DNA of 64,000 nucleotides, from positions 124,001 to 188,000 of the forward strand of contig JAWKVM010000015.1 in the NCBI GenBank assembly GCA_041398025.1, written 5' to 3'. Of the stretch, positions 56,965-64,000 are shown piece after piece. Within the stretch, counting starts at the first letter, position 1. Each line of letters starts with the position of its first letter. The translations under genes and the position numbers were made by a program. The notes under the pieces are model-generated. The model saw nothing but the letters and a program-made list of their open reading frames with translations, was not told the origin of the DNA and made no database searches. The DNA is from JANQPX01 sp041398025 (GTDB lineage Bacteria > Pseudomonadota > Alphaproteobacteria > Geminicoccales > Geminicoccaceae).

Positions 56965-57531
56965 ATGCCCCGCCTTTTCGTCGCCCTCGACCTCCCCGAT
57001 GAGATCAACGAATCCCTGGCACCGCTAATGCGCGGCCTCGGCGACGTGCGGTGGATGACCGACGACCAGCTCCATCTCACCCTTCGTTTCATCGGCGAGC
57101 TCGACAATGGCCGCGCCCACGAGGTCGCCGATGCGCTGTCACTGGTGCCGGGCATGGCCTTCGAGCTTCGCCTGAAGGGTATCGGCCATTTCCCGCCGCG
57201 CGGGGAGCCCAGGGTGATCTGGGCGGGTGTCGAGCGTCAGCCGGAGCTGAACGGCCTCAAACGCCGCATCGACCGTGCCCTGGAGCAGGCCGGGCTCGAG
57301 CGTGACCCGAAAAAATACACCCCTCACGTCACCCTGGCACGCCTGCGCCGCCCACCGACCCAGGCTGGTCTGGCGACCTATCTCATGCGTCACAGTCTGT
57401 TCCAGAGCCCGAGTTTTCCGGTGAGCGGCTTCAAACTCTATTCGAGCTGGCTCGATGGCCATGGCGCCGACTATCAGGTGGAGGCGAGCTACGATCTCGT
57501 GCCTGGGAGCGAGGACGAGGCCTGGGCGTGA
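56965..57531 (+). CDS. thpR: RNA 2',3'-cyclic phosphodiesterase (2'-5' RNA ligase family)
   Basis: 188-residue member of the 2H phosphoesterase superfamily. The two catalytic H-x-T/S motifs are visible: HLTLRFIGEL (about 37-46) and HVTLARLRRP (about 121-130), with the start PRLFVALDLPDEI typical of ThpR. The enzyme opens 2',3'-cyclic phosphate RNA ends and can join 2'-5' in vitro. It is divergent from the yfgM-like gene over about 160 bases and converges with the kinase gene. Confidence 0.92.
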   Translation: MPRLFVALDLPDEINESLAPLMRGLGDVRWMTDDQLHLTLRFIGELDNGRAHEVADALSLVPGMAFELRLKGIGHFPPRGEPRVIWAGVERQPELNGLKRRIDRALEQAGLERDPKKYTPHVTLARLRRPPTQAGLATYLMRHSLFQSPSFPVSGFKLYSSWLDGHGADYQVEASYDLVPGSEDEAWA

Positions 57532-57563
57532 TGCGGAGGCGACGTCCTTCAGGAACGGACGAG

Positions 57564-59531
57564 CTACGCCGCATTTTCGTGAGGGGCGGACCGGGCCGCA
57601 GACCCTTCGCCGGCGGAAATGGGCAAACCGCCGCCTTCCGCGGGGTCTGCTGACGATCCGCGATTTGGCAGATGCACATGGAAGGTCGTGCCCGCCCCCT
57701 CCGCGCTCTCGACGTCGATCGTGCCGCCGTGCAATTGCACCAGGTGAAAGGCGAGGTGAAGGCCGATGCCGGTGCCGGCGATTCCTGTCGACGTGCTCGC
57801 CCGGAAGAATCGACTGAAGAGCTTCTGCTGCTCCGCGACCGGTATGCCCACGCCTTGATCGCGCACGGCGATAACGATGCCGCCATCTTCCTGCGCTCGC
57901 CCATCGACCCAGACATTGCCGCCATCGGGCGAATATTTGATGGCGTTGGACAAGAGGTTGGAAAAGACCTGACGAAGGAGTTTGGCGTCAGCGACGATAT
58001 GTTCAGCGGCCTGATCGACGTCGACCAGGATTTTGTGGTTGGGATGGAGTTCGCCATAATTTCTGGCGAGTTCAGCAATCATCTCGAGAAGCTCGCAGTC
58101 GGCCGGACGAAACTCGATGCGTCCGTCCTCGAGCCTTGCAGCGGCCAGGACGCTTTCCATCAGATCGGTCAGGCGCGTGACAGAGGTTCGGATCTTGCGC
58201 AGCGCCTCGATCGACCGATCGGGCGTAGCCGCAGTGGATCGCCTCAGAAGACGCTGAGCGTGACCGTCGATGATCGCAAGCGGCGTGCGAAACTCGTGGG
58301 ACACCATGGAGACGAATTGACGCTGCAGCCCGGCAAGCTTGCGCTCCTCGTCGAGCGCATCGGCGAGACGTTCGGCCTGATCCTGCAGTTCCGTCGTCCG
58401 CTCGGCGACCAGCTGCTCCAGATGGTCGCGATATTGCTCCAGCTTCGCGCGCGCGGCCTGACGCTCGGTGATATCTCTTACCGCGACAACTTTGGCCGGC
58501 CGCTTGCCATAGTTGATGGACTTGACCAGCAGTTCGGCAAAGATCGGTGAGCCCGACGCCGGAAGAAGCGGCAGTTCAAACGTGCGATCACCGCCGTCGG
58601 TCAAGGCTTGGCCCAGCGTGTCTCGTCGTTCACGATCGACGAACTCGTCGATCGGTCGGCCTTGCAGGGAATGCACAGGCACCTTCAGCAGGTCGGAAAG
58701 GGCATCATTGACCTCGACCAGCCGGCCCTCGACGCAGATCCCGATACCTTCGAAGGTCGCATTCACCAGGCTGCGCAGCCGTTCCGCTTCGCGCGCCCGG
58801 CGTCCGGCGAGATGCTGATCGACAAGGGCGCCGCAGGCACCGACGGTCATGATGACGAGGGCTGCAAGGCCGATGTCGAATCCCAGCCTGGCGCTGGTCA
58901 GATAGGCCGTGGGCATCGGCATGAGCGGGCTCGGCGTCAATTCCAGTGCCGCCATGCCGGTGAAATGCATCGAGCAAATGGCGAGGGTCAGCAGGAGAGC
59001 ACCGCCGATACGAGCCCGGATCGCGTGCTTGCCATGGGCCAGCCTGATCGCCGCGACCGCGAAACTGCAGCCAAGAAGCCAGGCAGCCGCGACCAGTAGA
59101 GGATCCCAAGTCATGACGGCAGGCACGAGGAGTCCCTGCATGCCGACGAAATGCATGGTCGAGATGCCGATGCCGAAAACCACGCCTCCGGCCTGAGGCG
59201 CCATGCCATGCCTCAGATAGACGGGCAGGGCCAGTCCTAAGCCCGTGATGACGATGGCTGCAATCAGGGAGAAGACCGTCAGCTTGATGTCAAAGCCGGT
59301 GGGCAGGCCGGTTTCGAATGCGAGCATGGCGACAAAATGCGTTGCCCAGATACCCGTCGCCGAAATGAAAGCTCCGGCGACCAGCCAGGCAGCGCGCACC
59401 ACGCCATCATAGCTGTGCGCTCGGTTGGTGATGCTGAGTGCCGCGAATGCCGCGAACAGGCAAAGAAGGGCTGCCAGAACCACCAACCAAGGATCATGTT
59501 GCTGCGTGATGCACGCATAGACACGGACCAT
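57564..59531 (-). CDS. MHYT-PAS sensor histidine kinase
   Basis: 655 residues. The start is ATG 59531, with GAGGGAG about five bases upstream; a longer frame has no ribosome site. Seven membrane helices (about 15-240) carry three copies of the MHYT-type motif (WATHFVAMLAF, STMHFVGMQGL, SMHFTGMAAL), proposed to sense O2, CO or NO via bound copper. A PAS domain (about 265-390) with a coiled coil follows. The kinase core then shows the H-box VSMVSHEFRTPLAIIDGH, NLLSNAIKYS, DQGVGI and GTGIGLHLAF. No response regulator is adjacent, so it is an orphan. Confidence 0.93.
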   Translation of the reverse strand: MVRVYACITQQHDPWLVVLAALLCLFAAFAALSITNRAHSYDGVVRAAWLVAGAFISATGIWATHFVAMLAFETGLPTGFDIKLTVFSLIAAIVITGLGLALPVYLRHGMAPQAGGVVFGIGISTMHFVGMQGLLVPAVMTWDPLLVAAAWLLGCSFAVAAIRLAHGKHAIRARIGGALLLTLAICSMHFTGMAALELTPSPLMPMPTAYLTSARLGFDIGLAALVIMTVGACGALVDQHLAGRRAREAERLRSLVNATFEGIGICVEGRLVEVNDALSDLLKVPVHSLQGRPIDEFVDRERRDTLGQALTDGGDRTFELPLLPASGSPIFAELLVKSINYGKRPAKVVAVRDITERQAARAKLEQYRDHLEQLVAERTTELQDQAERLADALDEERKLAGLQRQFVSMVSHEFRTPLAIIDGHAQRLLRRSTAATPDRSIEALRKIRTSVTRLTDLMESVLAAARLEDGRIEFRPADCELLEMIAELARNYGELHPNHKILVDVDQAAEHIVADAKLLRQVFSNLLSNAIKYSPDGGNVWVDGRAQEDGGIVIAVRDQGVGIPVAEQQKLFSRFFRASTSTGIAGTGIGLHLAFHLVQLHGGTIDVESAEGAGTTFHVHLPNRGSSADPAEGGGLPISAGEGSAARSAPHENAA

Positions 59532-59678
59532 GCCAACTCCCTCGCTCGTGGCAAGGTAGCGTAACATCGTAAATTTTCTCTTTACGGACTGATAAGTTGA
59601 TGTCGGGGCAGCGCGGCAGCGTGTTTCGCTGTCCATCGATGCGACGGCGGTGTCTGCGTCGCGATCGTCTCGGGCGCC

Positions 59679-60032
59679 TCAATCGATGGACGGCAAGGCC
59701 GCCTGCGCCTCTTTTGGCAGGCGCAGACGGACGCGACGGTACGACTCAGTGAGGTGGTGACGGAGATCGTCGTCCGAGGTGTCGAAGGGGAGATTGACCC
59801 AGGAGCGGTGGAAATAGGGGGCTTTGACGGCAATACCTGCGTCGATCAGCATTTCGGCGATCTCGATGCTCTCGGTCTTGATGGAGACGCCGGGCATCAC
59901 GGCGCCGATGCAGGCGAACATCTTGCCGCCAATCTTCCAGGCGTCGTGGCCGCCGCCCCAGGGATCGGAGACTTCGGCGCCGGGCAGGGTTCGGCAGATG
60001 GCGTTGATACGGTCGCGATCTCGCTGCGACAT
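59679..60032 (-). CDS. MmcQ/YjbR family protein
   Basis: Small protein of 117 residues with the MmcQ/YjbR (DUF419) double-wing fold pattern: NAICRTLPGAEVSDPWGGGHDAWKIGGKMFACIG, then AVKAPYFHRSWVNLPF and the C-terminal LTESYRRVRLRLPK. Members are probable DNA-binding or regulatory proteins without a settled function. ATG 60032 was chosen as start because the longer frame overlaps the coaE 3' end. It follows coaE by 17 bases on the same strand. Confidence 0.85.
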   Translation of the reverse strand: MSQRDRDRINAICRTLPGAEVSDPWGGGHDAWKIGGKMFACIGAVMPGVSIKTESIEIAEMLIDAGIAVKAPYFHRSWVNLPFDTSDDDLRHHLTESYRRVRLRLPKEAQAALPSID

Positions 60033-60049
60033 CGGCGTCTCTCCAGAGA

Positions 60050-60700
60050 TCAGGCAGCCCTGCGGCGGCGCGGCGCTGCCAGCCACCTGTCCGGCCAGGC
60101 GTTGGCGGGACGCCGTCGGGTCTCGTCGATAATCGAAGCGACCGCATCGATCGAACGGCGTTTTCCCAAGCCCGTCGGAATGACGAAATCCGCCCGCTTT
60201 CGCTTCAACCGGTCCGGCAGTTGCCTCGCAAGGATGGCGTCGAGGCGCTGCCTCGACATGCCGGGGCGGCGCAGCACGCGCTGGGCCTGGAGAAAGGCGG
60301 GTGCGCTGACTACGGCGACGGCGTCCATCAGCCTGTCGCCCCCGGTTTCGTAGAGCAGCGGGATGTCCATCACGGCAAGCGGGCGGCGGGCCGCGGCCTG
60401 CTGCACGAGAAAACGGCGCTGGGTGGCCCGGACCAGCGGATGCACGATGCGCTCCAGGCGCTTCAAGGCGTCCGGGTCGTCGAACACGGCTTCGCCCAGA
60501 GCTTTACGGTCGACGCCGTGCGTCGTGCCGCAGCCGGGGAAGGCGGCGAGAACCGGGTCGACAGCCGCGCCGCCCGGCGCAAACAGGGCGTGGACGGCGG
60601 CATCGGCGTCGAACACCGGGACACCGAAGGCCTGGAAGATGCGGCTTGCGGTGGATTTGCCCATGGCGATCGAGCCGGTGAGGCCGAGGATGAAGGGCAT
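60050..60700 (-). CDS. coaE: Dephospho-CoA kinase
   Basis: Last enzyme of coenzyme A synthesis: phosphorylates the 3'-OH of dephospho-CoA. The P-loop GLTGSIAMGKST (about 6-17), the following FGVPVFDADAAVHALFAPGG with its conserved D-A-D, and LAVMDIPLLYETGGD are typical. About 216 residues, with a basic C-terminal tail longer than usual (PANAWPDRWLAAPRRRRAA), so the true end is normal but the tail is not conserved. It is eight bases after aroE in a maf-aroE-coaE operon. Confidence 0.96.
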   Translation of the reverse strand: MPFILGLTGSIAMGKSTASRIFQAFGVPVFDADAAVHALFAPGGAAVDPVLAAFPGCGTTHGVDRKALGEAVFDDPDALKRLERIVHPLVRATQRRFLVQQAAARRPLAVMDIPLLYETGGDRLMDAVAVVSAPAFLQAQRVLRRPGMSRQRLDAILARQLPDRLKRKRADFVIPTGLGKRRSIDAVASIIDETRRRPANAWPDRWLAAPRRRRAA

Positions 60701-60707
60701 CGGCCGC

Positions 60708-61574
60708 TCAGTCCGCGAGGACGACGGCGCGCAGCGCGTCGGTCACCTCGGGATCATGGCCGAACCAGGCGGCGAAGCCGGGGCGGCCCTGATGCAGCAG
60801 CATGCCGAGGCCGTCGACCACCGGATTGCCCCTTGCCCGCGCTGCGGCGAGCAGCTCGGTTTCCAGGGGGGCATAGACGATGTCGGTGACGACGGCGGTC
60901 TCCGGCAGCGAGCCAAGGCCGATCTCCAACGGCTGTTGGCCCGACATGCCGAGGCTTGTGGTGTTGACCAGCAGGCCTGCGCCGTCGAGTGCGTCCTGCC
61001 GCTCGTCCCAGGCGATCACCTCGATCGCGCGGCCGGTCGCCACGGGACGAAGGGCGGTCGCCAGGTGCTCGGCGCGCTCGGCCGTGCGGTTCGCCAGCCG
61101 GATCGACGGCACGCCGGCATCGAGCAGCGCGACCGCGATCGCACGGGCGGCACCGCCGGCCCCGAGCAGGATGGCGGGGCCGTCACCCGGACTCCAGGTC
61201 GGCGCACCAGCCTGAAGGTTGGCCATGAAGCCGAAACCGTCGGTATTGTCGCCTTTGATGCAGCCATGTTCGCCGAAGATGATGGTGTTGACCGCACCGA
61301 TGCGCCGGGCGGTCTCGCTCATCTCGTCGACCAGGGGCAGGACCAGCTCCTTGTGCGGCAGGGTCAGATTGACGCCGCGAAATCCGAGCGCCTGCAGGCC
61401 ACGGATGGCGGTTTCCAGGCGCTCCGGGACGACGGCGAGCGGCACATAGGCGCCGTCGACGCCATAGCGCTTCAGCCAGTAGCCGTGGAGGCGCGGCGAG
61501 CGCGAATGCTTGATCGGCCAGCCGATGACGCCGGCAAGCCTGGCAGCGCCGCTGAGATAGGTCACGTCGGTCAT
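60708..61574 (-). CDS. aroE: Shikimate dehydrogenase (NADP)
   Basis: Converts 3-dehydroshikimate to shikimate in aromatic amino acid synthesis. Substrate-binding IKHSRSPRLHGYW, the catalytic lysine in NLTLPHKELVLP and the aspartate in GDNTDGFGFM are all present. The nucleotide-binding site is ILLGAGGAARAIAVALLDAG followed by LANRTAERAEHL (the Asn-Arg-Thr of the NADP type). 288 residues. It overlaps maf by four bases. Confidence 0.96.
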   Translation of the reverse strand: MTDVTYLSGAARLAGVIGWPIKHSRSPRLHGYWLKRYGVDGAYVPLAVVPERLETAIRGLQALGFRGVNLTLPHKELVLPLVDEMSETARRIGAVNTIIFGEHGCIKGDNTDGFGFMANLQAGAPTWSPGDGPAILLGAGGAARAIAVALLDAGVPSIRLANRTAERAEHLATALRPVATGRAIEVIAWDERQDALDGAGLLVNTTSLGMSGQQPLEIGLGSLPETAVVTDIVYAPLETELLAAARARGNPVVDGLGMLLHQGRPGFAAWFGHDPEVTDALRAVVLAD

Positions 61575-62212
61575 ACGGCGATCACCCCCTGGTCGCGCAG
61601 AAAGGCGAGGGTCGGCAGGAGCGGCAGGCCGAGGATGGAAAAATGATCACCCTCGATGCGCGTGAACAGATGCGGGCCGAGCCGCTCGATGTGATAGCCG
61701 CCCACCGTCTCGAGCGCAGCGTCCCCGATCGCATCGAGATAGCGGTCGACGAAGTCCGGCGACAAAGGGCGCATCCAGAGGCGGGTCCGCGTCAGGTGAT
61801 GCCAGATGCGGGCGCCGCCTCGAAAGCCTACAACGGCGGTGTGCAGCTCATGGGGTTTGCCGGCGAGCGTCAGGAGCTGCGCCTTCGCGGCGTCGCGATC
61901 GGCAGGCTTGTCGAACCAGGTCTCGTCGCAGGTCAGGATCTGGTCGCCGCCGAGCACGACCGCCGCGGGCGGGGCGTTGACGGCGATCCGGGCAGCCTTG
62001 AGCTCGGCGAGCGCCACGGCCGCCTCGCCCGCCGATCCGCCCGCCGCCTGGAACGACGCCTTGACCTCCCCCTCGTCCACCGCCGCCGGCTGCAGGACGA
62101 CCTCGATGCCCGCAGCCTCGAACATGGCGGCCCGCGCCCGGCTGGCCGAGGCGAGGATCAGCGGCGGGGCCCCTTCGTTTTGCGGAAACACGCTCAAATC
62201 CAACGACTCCAT
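61571..62212 (-). CDS. Maf-family nucleoside triphosphate pyrophosphatase
   Basis: House-cleaning pyrophosphatase that hydrolyses non-canonical or m7G-type nucleotides. The N-terminal LILASASRARAAMFEAAGIEV (the S-x-S-x-R box), the VLGGDQIL aspartate block and the YHIERLGPHLFTRIEGDHFSILGLPLLP C-terminus identify it. ATG 62212 gives 213 residues; a TTG three codons upstream is possible. Its place before aroE and coaE is the usual alphaproteobacterial arrangement. Confidence 0.93.
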   Translation of the reverse strand: MESLDLSVFPQNEGAPPLILASASRARAAMFEAAGIEVVLQPAAVDEGEVKASFQAAGGSAGEAAVALAELKAARIAVNAPPAAVVLGGDQILTCDETWFDKPADRDAAKAQLLTLAGKPHELHTAVVGFRGGARIWHHLTRTRLWMRPLSPDFVDRYLDAIGDAALETVGGYHIERLGPHLFTRIEGDHFSILGLPLLPTLAFLRDQGVIAV

Positions 62213-62315
62213 CGGGCGCAACCCCGATCAAACACCGATATCCGCCAAGCCGCTGTCGCCAGAGGCACCGTCATCTTCACGATGTCTTAACTACTCCATG
62301 CCATTCTGGCCATCA

Positions 62316-62397
62316 GGTCCATGCGATCCTGGGAGTCCGAGCCTTGCCCCACCTGTTCAGGCGGGCGGGCGGGCGGATTCCCAGGATCGCATGGACC
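62316..62397. repeat. Long palindrome repeat, copy 2
   Basis: Perfect 19-bp inverted repeat, 62316-62334 with 62379-62397, identical in its arms to copy 1 (42100-42186). The centre again carries GGCGGGCGGGCGGGCGG and differs elsewhere at several bases. Conserved arms with a varying loop suggest selection for, or movement of, the hairpin. It lies in a gene-free stretch, like copy 1. Confidence 0.85.
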
Positions 62398-62670
62398 ATG
62401 ATGTGAAATGGCAGCTTCAGGTTAACATCAGGTTAAGAACGCCAAGCCGGTGACCCGGAGAAGACAGTCAACAAACCGGCCTTGTTTCAGCCGGATTGGC
62501 GTGACGTGCTGCAAACGCCGGCTCCCTGAGTTTCCACTCATCGCCTGCGGTCGACATGGCCGCTATGGCGCACAAGGACCGACGTGTCGCCCTTCCCCTC
62601 TCCGCCCGGCCCGAGAGCGTAACCGCATACCGGCGAAAAACCGGGCGCGTTCCCCGCTCCCGGCCGAAAA

Positions 62671-62693
62671 AGTCCATGAGGTGGCCATGCCAC
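62671..62693. repeat. Short hairpin repeat downstream of the EnvZ-type kinase
   Basis: Second copy of the 23-base element at 11971-11993 (one mismatch). It lies five bases beyond the minus-strand kinase stop, in the same orientation relative to its gene as at lolA. The gtggccatgccac core can form a 5-bp hairpin. Confidence 0.6.
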
Positions 62694-62697
62694 GCCA

Positions 62698-64000
62698 TCA
62701 GCAGGGGAGGCGGATGAGGACGCGGAGGCCGCCTAGCGGCGAGTCGTGGAGCTGGATGTCGCCGCCGTGGCTGAGCACGATGTCGCGGGCGATCGAGAGG
62801 CCGAGACCGACCCCGCCGGTGCCGGGATTGCGCGAGGCGTCGAGGCGGAAGAACGGCTTGAACACGGCCTCGCGCTGGTCGGCGGGGACGCCGGGGCCGT
62901 CATCGTCGATCGCGATCCAGACCTGGTCGTCCTCCATGGTCGCACGGATGTTGACGACGCCGGCATAGCGCACGGCATTCTCGATGAGATTGGCGATGCA
63001 GCGCCGGATCGCCACGGGTCTGAGCGGCATGGTGATGGGGCGTTCGAGCTCGATGTCGATGCTGACACCGTCCTTCGCCGCGCGGCTGCCGACCTCGTGC
63101 AGGATGTTGCCGAGATCGGTCGGCGCCATGCTCTCCTGGCCCTCGCCGCGGGCGAAGGCGAGATAGCCGTCGACCACCTTGGCCATGTCCTCGACATCGC
63201 GCTGCAGGGCCTTGATGTCGTCGGGATGCGGCTTGGTGCTTTTCAGCATCTCGAGTTCGAGCTTCATGCGGGTGAGCGGTGTTCTGAGATCATGGGAGAC
63301 CGCGGCGAGCATCTCGGTGCGCTGGGTGAGCTGGCGGAGGATGCGCTTCCTCATGGTGTTGAAGGCGGCGCCCGCCTGGCGGATCTCGGTGGCGCCGGCG
63401 AGCTTGAAGTCGCCGACGTCCCGGCCCTTGCCGAAATTGTCCGCCGCCCAGGCGAGGCGTCGGATGGGGCGAAGCTGGCGGGTGAGAAAATAGATCGCGA
63501 GGATCAGGAGCAGCAGGGAGAGCCCGACCATCCAGCCGATGAAGATGCGGGTGGTGCTGCTGTCCACGCGTTTGCGCGGCGCGATCACCTGCAGCAAGCC
63601 GTCCTCGAGCTCGACGAAAACCGCGATCTGGCGCGGACGCTCCGATGTGAGCGACGTGTCGATGGCGAAGGGATGCCTGAGCTGGCGCGTGAAGGTCTTG
63701 GTGAGGGTCTGATCGAGACGCGAGACGGTGCCGCGCTGTCCGATCGGGACGTCGCTCAGGCTGCCGCCCGGGTGCAAGGTCACGATGAAGCCGAAATGCT
63801 CGCGCCCGAGGTCGAGCGCCTTTTGGCGCGTTTCCGGGCGATCGGCTTTCTCGATCAGGTCGGCCAGGAGGCTGATCTCGCCGGCGACGCCGACCGCGAG
63901 CCAGCGGGTGACCGTGTCCCAATGGCGTTCGTAGAAGACGTAGGCGAGGACGGCCTGCAGGATCAGGAGCGGCAGGAGGACGATCAGGAGCGACCGGCCG
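62698..64000 (-). CDS. EnvZ-type osmosensor-like histidine kinase, 5' end beyond the window
   Basis: The frame stays open from its stop at 62698 to the window edge, so the first codons are missing. The visible N-terminus reads RSLLIVLLPLLILQAVLAYVFYERHWDTVTRWL, an EnvZ-like first membrane helix. A periplasmic domain follows, then a second helix (IFIGWMVGLSLLLLILAIYFLT), HAMP (RPIRRLAWAADNFGKGRDV), the H-box AAVSHDLRTPLTRMKLELEML, NLIENAVRYAG, DDGPGVP and GGVGLGLSIARD. The matching OmpR-type regulator should lie just to the right. A GTG at 63783 is an internal codon, not the start. Confidence 0.93.
   Translation of the reverse strand, partial: GRSLLIVLLPLLILQAVLAYVFYERHWDTVTRWLAVGVAGEISLLADLIEKADRPETRQKALDLGREHFGFIVTLHPGGSLSDVPIGQRGTVSRLDQTLTKTFTRQLRHPFAIDTSLTSERPRQIAVFVELEDGLLQVIAPRKRVDSSTTRIFIGWMVGLSLLLLILAIYFLTRQLRPIRRLAWAADNFGKGRDVGDFKLAGATEIRQAGAAFNTMRKRILRQLTQRTEMLAAVSHDLRTPLTRMKLELEMLKSTKPHPDDIKALQRDVEDMAKVVDGYLAFARGEGQESMAPTDLGNILHEVGSRAAKDGVSIDIELERPITMPLRPVAIRRCIANLIENAVRYAGVVNIRATMEDDQVWIAIDDDGPGVPADQREAVFKPFFRLDASRNPGTGGVGLGLSIARDIVLSHGGDIQLHDSPLGGLRVLIRLPC

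Larger units (their letters stand above)
62213..62697. other. Intergenic region between maf and the EnvZ-type kinase
   Basis: About 485 bases without a supported gene. It holds palindromic repeat copy 2 (62316-62397), the short hairpin repeat (62671-62693) and presumably the maf promoter. Short frames here look like noise. Confidence 0.5.

Noticed and set aside
62468..62698. A 76-codon minus-strand frame between maf and the kinase
   Set aside because: It has no ribosome site, no motif, and runs through the short hairpin repeat.
63290..63922. A 210-codon minus-strand frame in the EnvZ-type kinase region
   Set aside because: It is an Arg/Pro/His-rich alternate frame; the kinase frame continues through it to the window edge.

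Overview
The window is GC-rich chromosomal DNA, very probably from an alphaproteobacterium. It opens with recF-gyrB (the usual dnaA-dnaN-recF-gyrB neighbourhood near an origin). It also carries the alphaproteobacterial groupings aminotransferase-ftsK-lolA, yfgM-bamB-der and maf-aroE-coaE. I would guess a Rhodospirillales-like lineage, but the sequence alone does not fix the genus. I saw no rRNA, tRNA or CRISPR array.

Layout. 1-3640: recF, gyrB. 3846-7630: a membrane GGDEF-EAL c-di-GMP enzyme and a TadG-like protein. 7627-11221: two FGGY sugar kinases and a divergent FucU-type mutarotase. 11371-11887: a LysM-like secreted protein whose signal peptide is out of frame at a C6 tract. 11997-16406: lolA, ftsK, aminotransferase (minus strand). 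16637-19238: an ABC transporter of FtsX/MacB type with a His/Asp-rich loop, plus a DUF3299-like periplasmic protein. 19246-21686: thioesterase, pgeF, polyol dehydrogenase. 21990-24002: an unusual tandem-duplicated TAXI-type binding protein.

24040-41691 is a type III secretion system (T3SS) in two divergent blocks around an AT-rich control region (29530-29872). The leftward block reads sctE-like, needle candidate, a strong hairpin terminator, sctD, sctX, sctY, sctV, TPR lipoprotein. The rightward block reads sctC N-terminal part only, sctG-like TPR, two probable secreted proteins, a small hydrophobic protein, then sctI-J-K-L-N-O-Q-R-S-T-U. The right block and the truncated secretin look like the rhizobial (Rhc) family, whereas sctX-sctY-sctV is a Ysc-family signature. 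SctU has D-G-A-S where NPTH autocleavage normally occurs, and no SctP length ruler is visible, so this machine seems to lack the canonical substrate switch. The secretin pore, gatekeeper, tip and translocators are not in the window. Just beyond, 44706-42276 (minus) is a likely effector operon: a Ser/Gly-rich protein with a RES-like domain and a glycine-zipper tail, a YbjN/CesT-like chaperone and a small protein.

44918-53311 is accessory: an altered metallo-beta-lactamase-fold protein, a low-GC nuclease-like insert, a D-apionate lactonase-like protein, an acyl-CoA ligase, a HExxH protein, an IS481 relic and a DUF1127 protein. 53296-64000 returns to housekeeping genes: der, bamB, yfgM-like, thpR, an MHYT sensor kinase, a YjbR/MmcQ protein, coaE, aroE, maf, and an EnvZ-type kinase cut by the window end. 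A perfect-palindrome repeat of about 85 bp occurs at 42100 and 62316, and a smaller 23-nt hairpin repeat lies just 3' of lolA and of the EnvZ-type kinase.
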